From Burkholderiales bacterium (GTDB taxonomy: Bacteria > Pseudomonadota > Gammaproteobacteria > Burkholderiales > Casimicrobiaceae): 59,777 nt of DNA. Below the pieces are notes generated by a model. The model had not been told where the DNA came from. It was given only the letters and a program-made list of their open reading frames with translations, and ran no database searches. The position numbers and the translations under genes were made by a program. Shown in pieces: positions 1 through 6,699 of the stretch (positions within the stretch are counted from its first letter, which is position 1; every line of letters begins with the position of its first letter). Location of the stretch: positions 1 through 59,777 of the forward strand of contig JAICUU010000002.1 in the NCBI GenBank assembly GCA_025935675.1, given 5' to 3'.

Positions 1-288
1 GGCGACGTGCGACGTGGTCGCGAACGCGAGCCCCGCCTGCAGGCCGGCGAGCGGGCCCGCGAAGCCGCCCACCGCGTCGGCGACGACGGCGTAGCCGAAT
101 GCCGCGTAGCGCTCGGCGTTCTGGTTGGCGTTGACGACGATCGTCGCGACCTGCGGGGCGAAGCGATCGATGACGTGCGCGACCATCGGCCGCCCGTCGA
201 AGTCCACGAGGCCCTTGTCGACGCCGCCCATGCGGCGGCCCTGGCCGCCGGCGAGCACGAGGCCGGTGATCGAGCTCGTGCCGATCAA
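1..288 (-). CDS. mobA: Molybdenum cofactor guanylyltransferase MobA, N-terminal part (runs off left edge)
   Basis: MobA transfers GMP to molybdopterin to make the guanine dinucleotide cofactor used by enzymes such as formate dehydrogenase. Only 96 codons are in the window. The nucleotide-binding signature LAGGQGRRMGG followed by DKG lies at about residues 12-26, and a VVNANQN stretch at about 51-57 also fits the family. I chose TTG at 288 because a run of six G on the coding strand sits 7 bases upstream and no ATG or GTG precedes the signature in frame nearby. The start overlaps (TTGA) the stop of a 31-codon frame that begins with ATG 380 and itself overlaps the fdhD stop. Start uncertain; family assignment firm. 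Confidence 0.88.
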   Translation of the reverse strand, partial: MIGTSSITGLVLAGGQGRRMGGVDKGLVDFDGRPMVAHVIDRFAPQVATIVVNANQNAERYAAFGYAVVADAVGGFAGPLAGLQAGLAFATTSHVA

Positions 289-302
289 CGGGTGGCCCCC
301 CG

Positions 303-321
303 AAGCGCGCTGCGCGCGCTT
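303..321. repeat. Perfect 8-bp stem with 3-base loop just upstream of mobA
   Basis: AAGCGCGC, TGC, GCGCGCTT on the plus strand (loop GCA read in the direction of mobA). It lies in the 31-codon leader frame between fdhD and mobA. Similar stem-GCA-stem hairpins occur near the starts of hisS and the DUF3667 gene in this window. Confidence 0.6.
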
Positions 322-376
322 TCCACCTCGGTGGCGCGAGCGCCCCGAGTGCCCGATGCGAGCGGCCGGTCGGCGC

Positions 377-1243
377 TCATCCCCTGAACCGCTCGGCGCC
401 GGTGAACAGCAGGAAGTGGCGGTTGGTGGCGCGGCCGATCATCGTCATGCCGACCTTTTGCGCGATCTCGTAGCCCATCTGCGTCAATCCCGAGCGCGAC
501 ACGAGGAACGGGATGCCCATCTGGGCGGCCTTGATCACCATCTCGGACGTGAGCCGCCCGGTCGTGTAGAAGATCTTGTCGCCGCCGTCGATGCCGTCGA
601 GCCACATCTGCCCGGCGATCGCGTCGACGGCGTTGTGGCGGCCGACGTCCTCGACGAACATCAGGATCTCGCTCGCGTCGCCGTCGTTGCTCGCGAGCGC
701 GCAGCCGTGCACTGCGCCCGCCTGCTTGTAGATCGTCTCGTGGAGTCGCACGCGCTCGAGCAGCGCGTACAGCGCGTCGCGCGTGAGCGTCGCGCCGGGC
801 GGCAGCTTCACGTCGTCGATCTCGGCCATCAGGTCGCCGAACACGGTGCCCTGGCCGCACCCCGATGTCTTGGTGCGCTTCGCGGTCTTCTCCGCGAGGT
901 CGGCCAAGCCGCCGCGCGTCTTCACCGCAACCGACTCGGTGTCCCAGTCGACCTGCACGGCGACGATGTCGCGGATGTCGTTGACGAGGCGCTGGTTGCG
1001 CAGGTACCCGATCGTCAGCGCCTCGGGCGCGGCGCCCAGCGTCATCAGCGTCAGGAGCTCCTGCTTGTCGACGTAGATCGTCAGCGGGTGCTCGCCGGCG
1101 ATCGACACGTCGCGGCGCTGGCCGTTCTCGTCGACGGCCTCGACGTCGAAGGTGGCGGGCCGCGCGTTGTGCGTGAGGACGGGGCGGTAGCGGGTGCCGC
1201 CGGCGTCGGCCGCGTCGCGCCCGGGGCGACCTTGCGCGCTCAT
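377..1243 (-). CDS. fdhD: Formate dehydrogenase accessory sulfurtransferase FdhD
   Basis: FdhD passes sulfur from a cysteine desulfurase (IscS in E. coli) to the Mo-bisMGD cofactor, without which formate dehydrogenase is inactive. The 288-residue product has the family's [12 protein letters not shown] segment near residue 51, [11 protein letters not shown] around 126-136 and VGRHNAVD further on. The catalytic cysteine region has a single Cys (about residue 129) where the E. coli enzyme has a CxxC pair. ATG 1243 overlaps the moaA stop as ATGA, so the two are probably translationally coupled. The target enzyme is encoded divergently from 2476 onward, and iscS is also in this window. Confidence 0.95.
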   Translation of the reverse strand: MSAQGRPGRDAADAGGTRYRPVLTHNARPATFDVEAVDENGQRRDVSIAGEHPLTIYVDKQELLTLMTLGAAPEALTIGYLRNQRLVNDIRDIVAVQVDWDTESVAVKTRGGLADLAEKTAKRTKTSGCGQGTVFGDLMAEIDDVKLPPGATLTRDALYALLERVRLHETIYKQAGAVHGCALASNDGDASEILMFVEDVGRHNAVDAIAGQMWLDGIDGGDKIFYTTGRLTSEMVIKAAQMGIPFLVSRSGLTQMGYEIAQKVGMTMIGRATNRHFLLFTGAERFRG

Positions 1244-2334
1244 CCGCCGATGTAGCTCATCTCGACCTTGTCGAGCCGGCGCGTCGCCTCGCTGCGGAGC
1301 TCCGAGTAGCGGTCGGCGCGCAGCGACCAGATCGCGCGCACCAGCGCGGCGATCTCGTCGTCGCTCGCGCCTGCGCGAAGCTGCGCGCGAACGTCGTCGC
1401 CGCTGCGCGCGAAGAGGCACGTGTAGAGCTTGCCGTCGGTCGACAGCCGCACCCGCGTGCAGTCGCTGCAGAACGCCTGCGTCACCGACGCGATCACGCC
1501 GACCTCGCCGCTGCCGTCGCGATAGCGCCACCGCTTGGCGACTTCGCCGGTGTAGTTGGGCGCGACCGGCTCGATCGGCATCTCGCGGTCGATCGCCGCG
1601 ACGATCTCGCCCGCGGGCACGACGTCGTCCATCCGCCAGCCGTTGGTATGGCCGACGTCCATGTACTCGATGAAGCGCATGATGTGGCCGGTGCCCTTGA
1701 AGCGGCGCGCCAGCGGCACGATCGCGTGCACGTTGACCCCGCGCTTGATCACGGCATTGACCTTGATCGGCGCGAGGCCCGCGGCGGCGGCGGCGTCGAT
1801 GCCGGCCAGCACGTCGGCGACCGGAAAGTCGACGTCGTTCATCGCCTTGAACGTCGCGTCGTCGAGCGCATCGAGGCTCACCGTGACGCGCTTCAACCCC
1901 GCGTCACGCAGCGCGCGCGCCTTTTTGGCGAGCAGCACGCCGTTGGTCGTCAGCGTGAGCTCGACGGGCAATTCGGCCAGCATCGCCACGAGTCGCTCCA
2001 GGTGCCGGCGCAGCAGCGGCTCGCCGCCGGTCAGGCGGATCTTGGCGACACCTGCAGCGACGAACGCGCGCGCGACACGCGCGATTTCCTCGAACGTCAG
2101 CAGCTTGTCCTGGGGCAGGAACTTGTAGTCGCGGCCGAAGATCTCCTTCGGCATGCAATAAACGCATCGGAAGTTGCAGCGGTCGGTGACCGAGATCCGC
2201 AGGTCGTGCAGCGGCCGCCCGCGCATGTCGAGCGGCTGCGCGTCGCGCGTGCCCGCGGCGTCGCGCTCGGCCAGCAGGCGGGCGCGGCGCTCGGCATCGC
2301 GGCGGTCGGCGAGCGGAATGACCTTCATGACCAT
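1240..2334 (-). CDS. moaA: GTP 3',8-cyclase MoaA
   Basis: MoaA is the radical SAM enzyme that, with MoaC, turns GTP into cyclic pyranopterin monophosphate, the first step of molybdenum cofactor synthesis. The N-terminal cluster motif CNFRCVYC is at about residues 53-60. The C-terminal GTP-site cluster is visible in CSDCTRVRL followed by the Cys of LYTCLF, and the protein ends in GG, as active MoaA proteins do. Length is 364 residues with ATG 2334; ATG 2328, two codons inside, is equally possible and neither has a clear Shine-Dalgarno. It heads a moaA-fdhD-mobA operon facing the formate dehydrogenase operon across 141 bases. Confidence 0.95.
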   Translation of the reverse strand: MVMKVIPLADRRDAERRARLLAERDAAGTRDAQPLDMRGRPLHDLRISVTDRCNFRCVYCMPKEIFGRDYKFLPQDKLLTFEEIARVARAFVAAGVAKIRLTGGEPLLRRHLERLVAMLAELPVELTLTTNGVLLAKKARALRDAGLKRVTVSLDALDDATFKAMNDVDFPVADVLAGIDAAAAAGLAPIKVNAVIKRGVNVHAIVPLARRFKGTGHIMRFIEYMDVGHTNGWRMDDVVPAGEIVAAIDREMPIEPVAPNYTGEVAKRWRYRDGSGEVGVIASVTQAFCSDCTRVRLSTDGKLYTCLFARSGDDVRAQLRAGASDDEIAALVRAIWSLRADRYSELRSEATRRLDKVEMSYIGG

Positions 2335-2475
2335 AGGTGATTGCGTCAGCGAGCGTCCTTTGACCGATGGTAGCAGAGCGAAACGACGCGTCGCACCGGT
2401 TGTCAAACGCGGTGCGTCGCGATACCTTCGGACGCATCGGACACGCATTGCCGATTTGACCACTGACCGAGGGCG

Positions 2476-3027
2476 ATGTCCCTGCGAACGCAGATGACGA
2501 CTTTGAAGATTCCGCGATTCCCGGTGCACATCGTGATGCGCCGCACACCGCTCGTGAGCCGATGGGCCGACGAGAAGTGGGCGCCGTGGGGCATCGAGAT
2601 CGCCGGCGTGCCGCAGGACGATCTCGACGTCGTCGCGGCGCCGCCGGTGTGCTTTCGCGACGACGCGGAAATGACGCTGTGGCGCTTCGCGGGCTTCGCG
2701 CTCGAGATCCATCGCAGCGAGGGCGAGGGCTACTACCTCAACGTGCGCGAGGACGCGCCGCAGGTCTTCGTGATGTGGCGGCGCGACGACAGGCGCACGC
2801 CACCCGTGTACCCGGTGTTCGCGACGGTGAGCTACCACGAGGCCGCGCGCTCGATGGACGGCGGCGAGACCGTCGATCCGGTGCCGATGCCGATCGAGAT
2901 CCTCGCGTGGCTCGATGCCTACGTCGCCGCCAACTACACGCCCGAGGTCAAGGGCAAGCGTCGTCGGGTGGGCCCGTACGCCGATGCGCCGCCGGTGGGC
3001 GCGAACGCGCCGCGTCGCGAGTCGTGA
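2476..3027 (+). CDS. DUF3305 family protein of the formate dehydrogenase cluster
   Basis: A 183-residue soluble protein without signal peptide or membrane segment, rich in aromatic and charged residues ([17 protein letters not shown] near the N-terminus). It resembles the DUF3305 family, which occurs with DUF3306 at the head of betaproteobacterial formate dehydrogenase operons; its biochemical role is unknown to me. ATG 2476 is the first start, with ATG 2494 (MTTLKIP) an alternative. Its stop overlaps the next gene's GTG as GTGA. It is the first gene of the operon and lies divergent from moaA. Confidence 0.8.
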   Translation: MSLRTQMTTLKIPRFPVHIVMRRTPLVSRWADEKWAPWGIEIAGVPQDDLDVVAAPPVCFRDDAEMTLWRFAGFALEIHRSEGEGYYLNVREDAPQVFVMWRRDDRRTPPVYPVFATVSYHEAARSMDGGETVDPVPMPIEILAWLDAYVAANYTPEVKGKRRRVGPYADAPPVGANAPRRES

Positions 3028-3680
3028 GCGTCCCCGGGAATCCCGCGGAAAAGCGCTTCTCGCTGTCGCGCTGGTCGGCGCGCAAGCGTGACGCGCGGCG
3101 CGGCCGTGCGAACGTCGCGGGCGATGACACTCGGCTGCGACAGGACGGTGTCGCCGCCGATCGCGTGCCGGCGCAAGCACCGGCCGGCGCGGTTTTGCCG
3201 GAGGCGGGCGACGCGCCGGTCGCGGTGCCTCTCCCCGATGTCGACGCGCTGACCTTCGATTCCGATTTCTCCGCATTCATGGCCAACGGCGTCGACGCCG
3301 ACGTGCGGCGCGCGGCGGTGCGCAAGCTCCTGCGCGACCCGCGCTTCAACGTGATGGACGGGCTCGACGTCTACATCGACGACTACACGAAGCCGGATCC
3401 GATCCCGCCGTCGATGCTGGCGCAGCTTCAGCACGCCGTTGCGACGCTGGCGCCGACGGCGGCGCCGGCGAGCGACGTGCCTGACGCCGGCAGCGCCGAA
3501 TCGCCCGTGGAAATCGCCGACGCGGGCGATGACGCAGCGCTTGCGTCACCGGTGTCGCTCGAAGCGCCGATCCCGCTTCCGGCAAGCGTCGCCGAAATCG
3601 ATCCCGACGCCATCGGCGCGGACGGCGCCGTACAACCCGCCATTTCGCGCGAGCATCTCGCGCCTTCACAAAAGACATGA
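3024..3680 (+). CDS. DUF3306 family protein of the formate dehydrogenase cluster
   Basis: A 218-residue protein starting at GTG 3024, which overlaps the stop of the DUF3305 gene. The N-terminus reads [11 protein letters not shown], typical of DUF3306. A conserved middle part (about residues 80-130) has [22 protein letters not shown] and then [14 protein letters not shown]. The last third is low-complexity, Ala/Pro/Asp rich. The function is not established; the constant pairing with DUF3305 and formate dehydrogenase suggests an assembly or electron-transfer accessory role. Its stop overlaps the next ATG as ATGA, so translation through the first three genes is likely coupled. Confidence 0.8.
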   Translation: MSVPGNPAEKRFSLSRWSARKRDARRGRANVAGDDTRLRQDGVAADRVPAQAPAGAVLPEAGDAPVAVPLPDVDALTFDSDFSAFMANGVDADVRRAAVRKLLRDPRFNVMDGLDVYIDDYTKPDPIPPSMLAQLQHAVATLAPTAAPASDVPDAGSAESPVEIADAGDDAALASPVSLEAPIPLPASVAEIDPDAIGADGAVQPAISREHLAPSQKT

Positions 3681-5734
3681 CCGACGTCGCCGACAAATCG
3701 CTGTTCCTGTGCTCGTGCAACGGCACGCAGCCGCTCGACGCTGACGCGCTCGGGCGCGCGCTCGCGCTGCCCGAGGCGCCCGCGGTGCGCACCATGCTGT
3801 GTCATCGCGAGCTCGGCGACTTCACCGACGGCGCGCGCGGCGACGTGCTGGTCGCGTGCACGCAGGAGGCGCATCTTTTCAACGGCGCCGCCGAGCGTGC
3901 GGGACACGTGCGCACGATCCGCTTCGTCAATGTCCGCGAGAACGGCGGCTGGTCGAGCGACGCGCGCGCGGCGACGCCGAAGATCGCCGCGCTGATCGCC
4001 GCCGCGGCGCTGCCGGAGCCCGATCCGGTGCCGGTCGTCACGTACCGCTCGGGCGGCCAGGTCCTCGTCGCCGGGCCCGCGGCCGAGGCGCTGCGCTGGG
4101 CGCGCGCGCTTGACGGCCACGCCGCGGTGACCGTGCTCGTCACCTCGCGCGACGACGGCGTCGAGCTGCCCGCGACGCGCGACTTCGCCACGCACGCCGG
4201 TGCGCTCACCCGCGTCGCCGGCTGGCTCGGCGCGTTCGACGTCGAATGGCGCGTCGACAACCCCATCGATCTCGACGCGTGCACACGCTGCAACGCCTGC
4301 ATCCGCGCCTGCCCCGAGCACGCGATCGGCTTCGACTACCAGATCGACCTCGACGCCTGCCGCGACCACCGGGCGTGTGTCGCGGCGTGCGGCGAAGTCG
4401 GCGCGATCGACTTCGAGCGCGAAAAGACCACGCGCAGCGCGCGCTTCGATGCGGTCGTCGACCTGCAGCGCGTGCCGTCGCTCAGGGGCTTCGACACGCC
4501 GCAGGGCTACTTCGCTCCCGGCGACGACGTCGCGGCCCAGGCTCGCACGCTGGTCGAGGTGGCGTCGCTCGCCGGCGAGTTCGAGAAGCCGCGCTACTTC
4601 GCTTACAAGGCGTCGATCTGCGCGCATTCGCGCTCGCAGGTCGAGGGCTGCAGCGCGTGCATCGACGTTTGCTCGACGCGCGCGATCCGCGCCGATGGCG
4701 ACCATGTCGTCGTCGAGCCGCACCTTTGCATGGGCTGCGGCGGCTGCGCGACCGTGTGCCCGAGCGGCGCGATGCGCTATGCGTACCCGTCGATGCCCGA
4801 TCTCGCGCGGCGCGTGCGCACGCTGGTCGACACGTACACCGCCGCCGGCGGCCGCGACCCGGTCATTCTGCTGCACGCGGCGCAGGGCGCCGCGTCGATC
4901 GCGCAGGCCGCGCGGCATCGTCGCGGGCTGCCGTCGGCGGTGATCCCGGTCGAGGTCCATCACGTCGCGTCGGTAGGGCTCGACCTGTGGCTCGCGGCGC
5001 TCGCGTCGGGCGCTTCGCGCATCGCGGTGCTCGCCGGTCCCGACCTCGCGCCGAGCTACCGCGAGGCGATCGAGGCGCAGATGCGCTTCGGCGAGACGAT
5101 CGCCAACGCGCTCGGCTACCAGGGCGAGCATTTCCGCCTCGTGGACACCGATCCCGCGCGCTTCGACGACGCGCTGTGGCGCTGGGCTCCGCCGCTCGCG
5201 CCGCGCGTCACGGCGACGTTCGCCGTCGACGCGGACAAGCGCACGACGCTGGCGATGGCGATCGAGCATCTCGCGCGCCACGCGCCCACGCCGCAGACGC
5301 ACATCCCGCTGCCGGGCGGTGCACCCTTTGGCGCGATCGAGGTCGCGGCGAGCGCTTGCACGATGTGCCTCGCTTGCGTCGGCGCCTGCCCGGTCGGTGC
5401 GCTCGCCGACGGCCAGGACACGCTCGAGCTGCGCTTCATCGAGTCGCGCTGCGTGCAATGCGGCATCTGCGAGGCGACGTGTCCCGAGCACGCGATCACG
5501 TTGCGGCCGGGCCTCTGCCTCGAGCCGTCGGCAAAGGCGCTGCGCGTGCTCAACGCGGCACGCGTCGCGGCGTGTACGCGCTGCGGCAAGGCGCTCGGCG
5601 CTGCCAAGCTGATCGACGACATGGTGGCGCGCCTCGCGACGCATTCGATGTTCGCGACACCGGAGGCGCTCGCGCGCCTGCGGATGTGCGCCGACTGCCG
5701 CGTGATCGACCAGTTCGCCGCCACGGCGCGATAG
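3677..5734 (+). CDS. Multi-cluster 4Fe-4S binding protein of the formate dehydrogenase operon
   Basis: A 685-residue protein with at least five ferredoxin-like cysteine motifs. CTRCNACIRACP starts at about residue 202, followed by a CRDHRACVAAC segment. CSACIDVC and CMGCGGCATVCP follow, and the last pair is CTMCLACVGACP and CVQCGICEATCP. The C-terminus has a further CTRCG ... MCADC pair. No signal peptide or membrane helix is visible, so it is probably cytoplasmic. The N-terminal 200 residues begin with LFLCSCNGTQPL and carry few cysteines afterwards. It may pass electrons between formate dehydrogenase and a cytoplasmic acceptor, or serve in assembly; this is inference from operon position. 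Confidence 0.85.
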   Translation: MTDVADKSLFLCSCNGTQPLDADALGRALALPEAPAVRTMLCHRELGDFTDGARGDVLVACTQEAHLFNGAAERAGHVRTIRFVNVRENGGWSSDARAATPKIAALIAAAALPEPDPVPVVTYRSGGQVLVAGPAAEALRWARALDGHAAVTVLVTSRDDGVELPATRDFATHAGALTRVAGWLGAFDVEWRVDNPIDLDACTRCNACIRACPEHAIGFDYQIDLDACRDHRACVAACGEVGAIDFEREKTTRSARFDAVVDLQRVPSLRGFDTPQGYFAPGDDVAAQARTLVEVASLAGEFEKPRYFAYKASICAHSRSQVEGCSACIDVCSTRAIRADGDHVVVEPHLCMGCGGCATVCPSGAMRYAYPSMPDLARRVRTLVDTYTAAGGRDPVILLHAAQGAASIAQAARHRRGLPSAVIPVEVHHVASVGLDLWLAALASGASRIAVLAGPDLAPSYREAIEAQMRFGETIANALGYQGEHFRLVDTDPARFDDALWRWAPPLAPRVTATFAVDADKRTTLAMAIEHLARHAPTPQTHIPLPGGAPFGAIEVAASACTMCLACVGACPVGALADGQDTLELRFIESRCVQCGICEATCPEHAITLRPGLCLEPSAKALRVLNAARVAACTRCGKALGAAKLIDDMVARLATHSMFATPEALARLRMCADCRVIDQFAATAR

Positions 5735-5738
5735 CCCG

Positions 5739-6365
5739 GTGACCGCCACGGCGACCGTGCATTTGCCGATCGCGCCCGAGGACCGCGCGCGCGCCGACCT
5801 CTATGCGCTGCTCGCGCGGCTCTACGCGCGGGGGCCCGACGCCGCGCTCCTCGCGCGGGTCGCGGCGGCGCCAGCATTGCCGCCGGGCGAGGGTGATTCG
5901 CGGCTGTCCGAGGCCTGGAACGGGCTGCGGGCGGCGAGCGCCGCGATCGGTGCCGAATCCGCGGACGAGGAATACACGTCACTTTTCATCGGCATCGGCA
6001 AATCCGATCTCGACCTGCACGCGTCGCACTGGGTGGTGGGCGCGCGCTCCGAGCGGCCGCTGGTGCGCGTGCGCGCCGATCTCGCGCGCCTCGGGCTCGC
6101 GCGCCTTCCCGATGTTGCGATTTACGAGGATCATCTTGCAACGCTGTGCGAAGCGATGCGCGTGCTGATCGTCGGCGATGGATCGCGACCACCGTCGCCG
6201 ATCGACGAGCAAAAGCAGTTCTTCGACGCGCATCTCGGGCCGTGGATCGACGCGTGCTGCAATGCAATATGCAAACATGCTCTTGCAAACCTATACCGAT
6301 ACGTTGCACAATTGACTCAAGTACTAGTGGCGATCGAGCGCGACGCGTTCGCCATTGACCAATAA
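5739..6365 (+). CDS. TorD/DmsD-family molybdoenzyme chaperone
   Basis: A 208-residue, mostly helical protein of the TorD family, cytoplasmic chaperones that bind the Tat signal of molybdoenzymes and hold them until cofactor insertion. Recognisable points are RADLYALLARLYARGP near the N-terminus, EEYTSLFIGIGKSDLDLHASHW in the middle, and the C-terminal LVAIERDAF. The start is GTG 5739, four bases after the previous stop. Its likely client is the catalytic subunit two genes downstream. The last 120 bases are much richer in A and T than their surroundings, with TGCAA four times within 31 bases, although the protein there still looks like the family. Confidence 0.85.
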   Translation: MTATATVHLPIAPEDRARADLYALLARLYARGPDAALLARVAAAPALPPGEGDSRLSEAWNGLRAASAAIGAESADEEYTSLFIGIGKSDLDLHASHWVVGARSERPLVRVRADLARLGLARLPDVAIYEDHLATLCEAMRVLIVGDGSRPPSPIDEQKQFFDAHLGPWIDACCNAICKHALANLYRYVAQLTQVLVAIERDAFAIDQ

Positions 6366-6399
6366 GCACGTCGCAGAGTTGTTTCCTTCGGAGGACGCC

Positions 6400-6678
6400 A
6401 TGCACGAATCTTCGCGTCGTGATGGGCGCCGCGCCGGGTCGCCCCAAGCCGCGATCGACGCGCCCGTTCCCTCCGGGATCCGTAGCGATCCCGTGCCACC
6501 CCAGACGTCGCGCCGGCGCTTCCTGTTCGCCCTCGGTGCGTCGAGCGCCGCCGCGATCGGCGCCGAGACCACTGCCGCCGCCGCTGCCGTCGGCGCACCG
6601 GCGCCGACGCGCGCCGCTGCCGACGGCTACCGCGAGACCGACCACGTGCGCCGCTATTACGCCAGCGCCAGGAACTGA
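6400..6678 (+). CDS. Small twin-arginine protein of the formate dehydrogenase region
   Basis: A 92-residue protein with a twin-arginine motif SRRRFLFALGAS at about residues 37-48 followed by an Ala-rich hydrophobic segment, and a short C-terminal tail GYRETDHVRRYYASARN. This matches a known family of short Tat-signal proteins found just before formate dehydrogenase catalytic genes. A GGAGG box lies five bases before ATG 6400. After export little more than the tail would remain, so it may be a subunit anchor or assembly factor; the function is not known to me. Confidence 0.85.
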   Translation: MHESSRRDGRRAGSPQAAIDAPVPSGIRSDPVPPQTSRRRFLFALGASSAAAIGAETTAAAAAVGAPAPTRAAADGYRETDHVRRYYASARN

Positions 6679-6699
6679 ACCCACCAGCCCGGAGTTGCC

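Noticed and set aside
2335-2475. Molybdenum cofactor riboswitch before moaA
   Set aside because: The 141-base gap has only imperfect inverted repeats and nothing I can align to the Moco RNA structure; a covariance model search would be needed to support it.
2335-2475. FNR box controlling the formate dehydrogenase operon
   Set aside because: No TTGAT....ATCAA-like palindrome is present; TTGACC words occur but without the second half-site.
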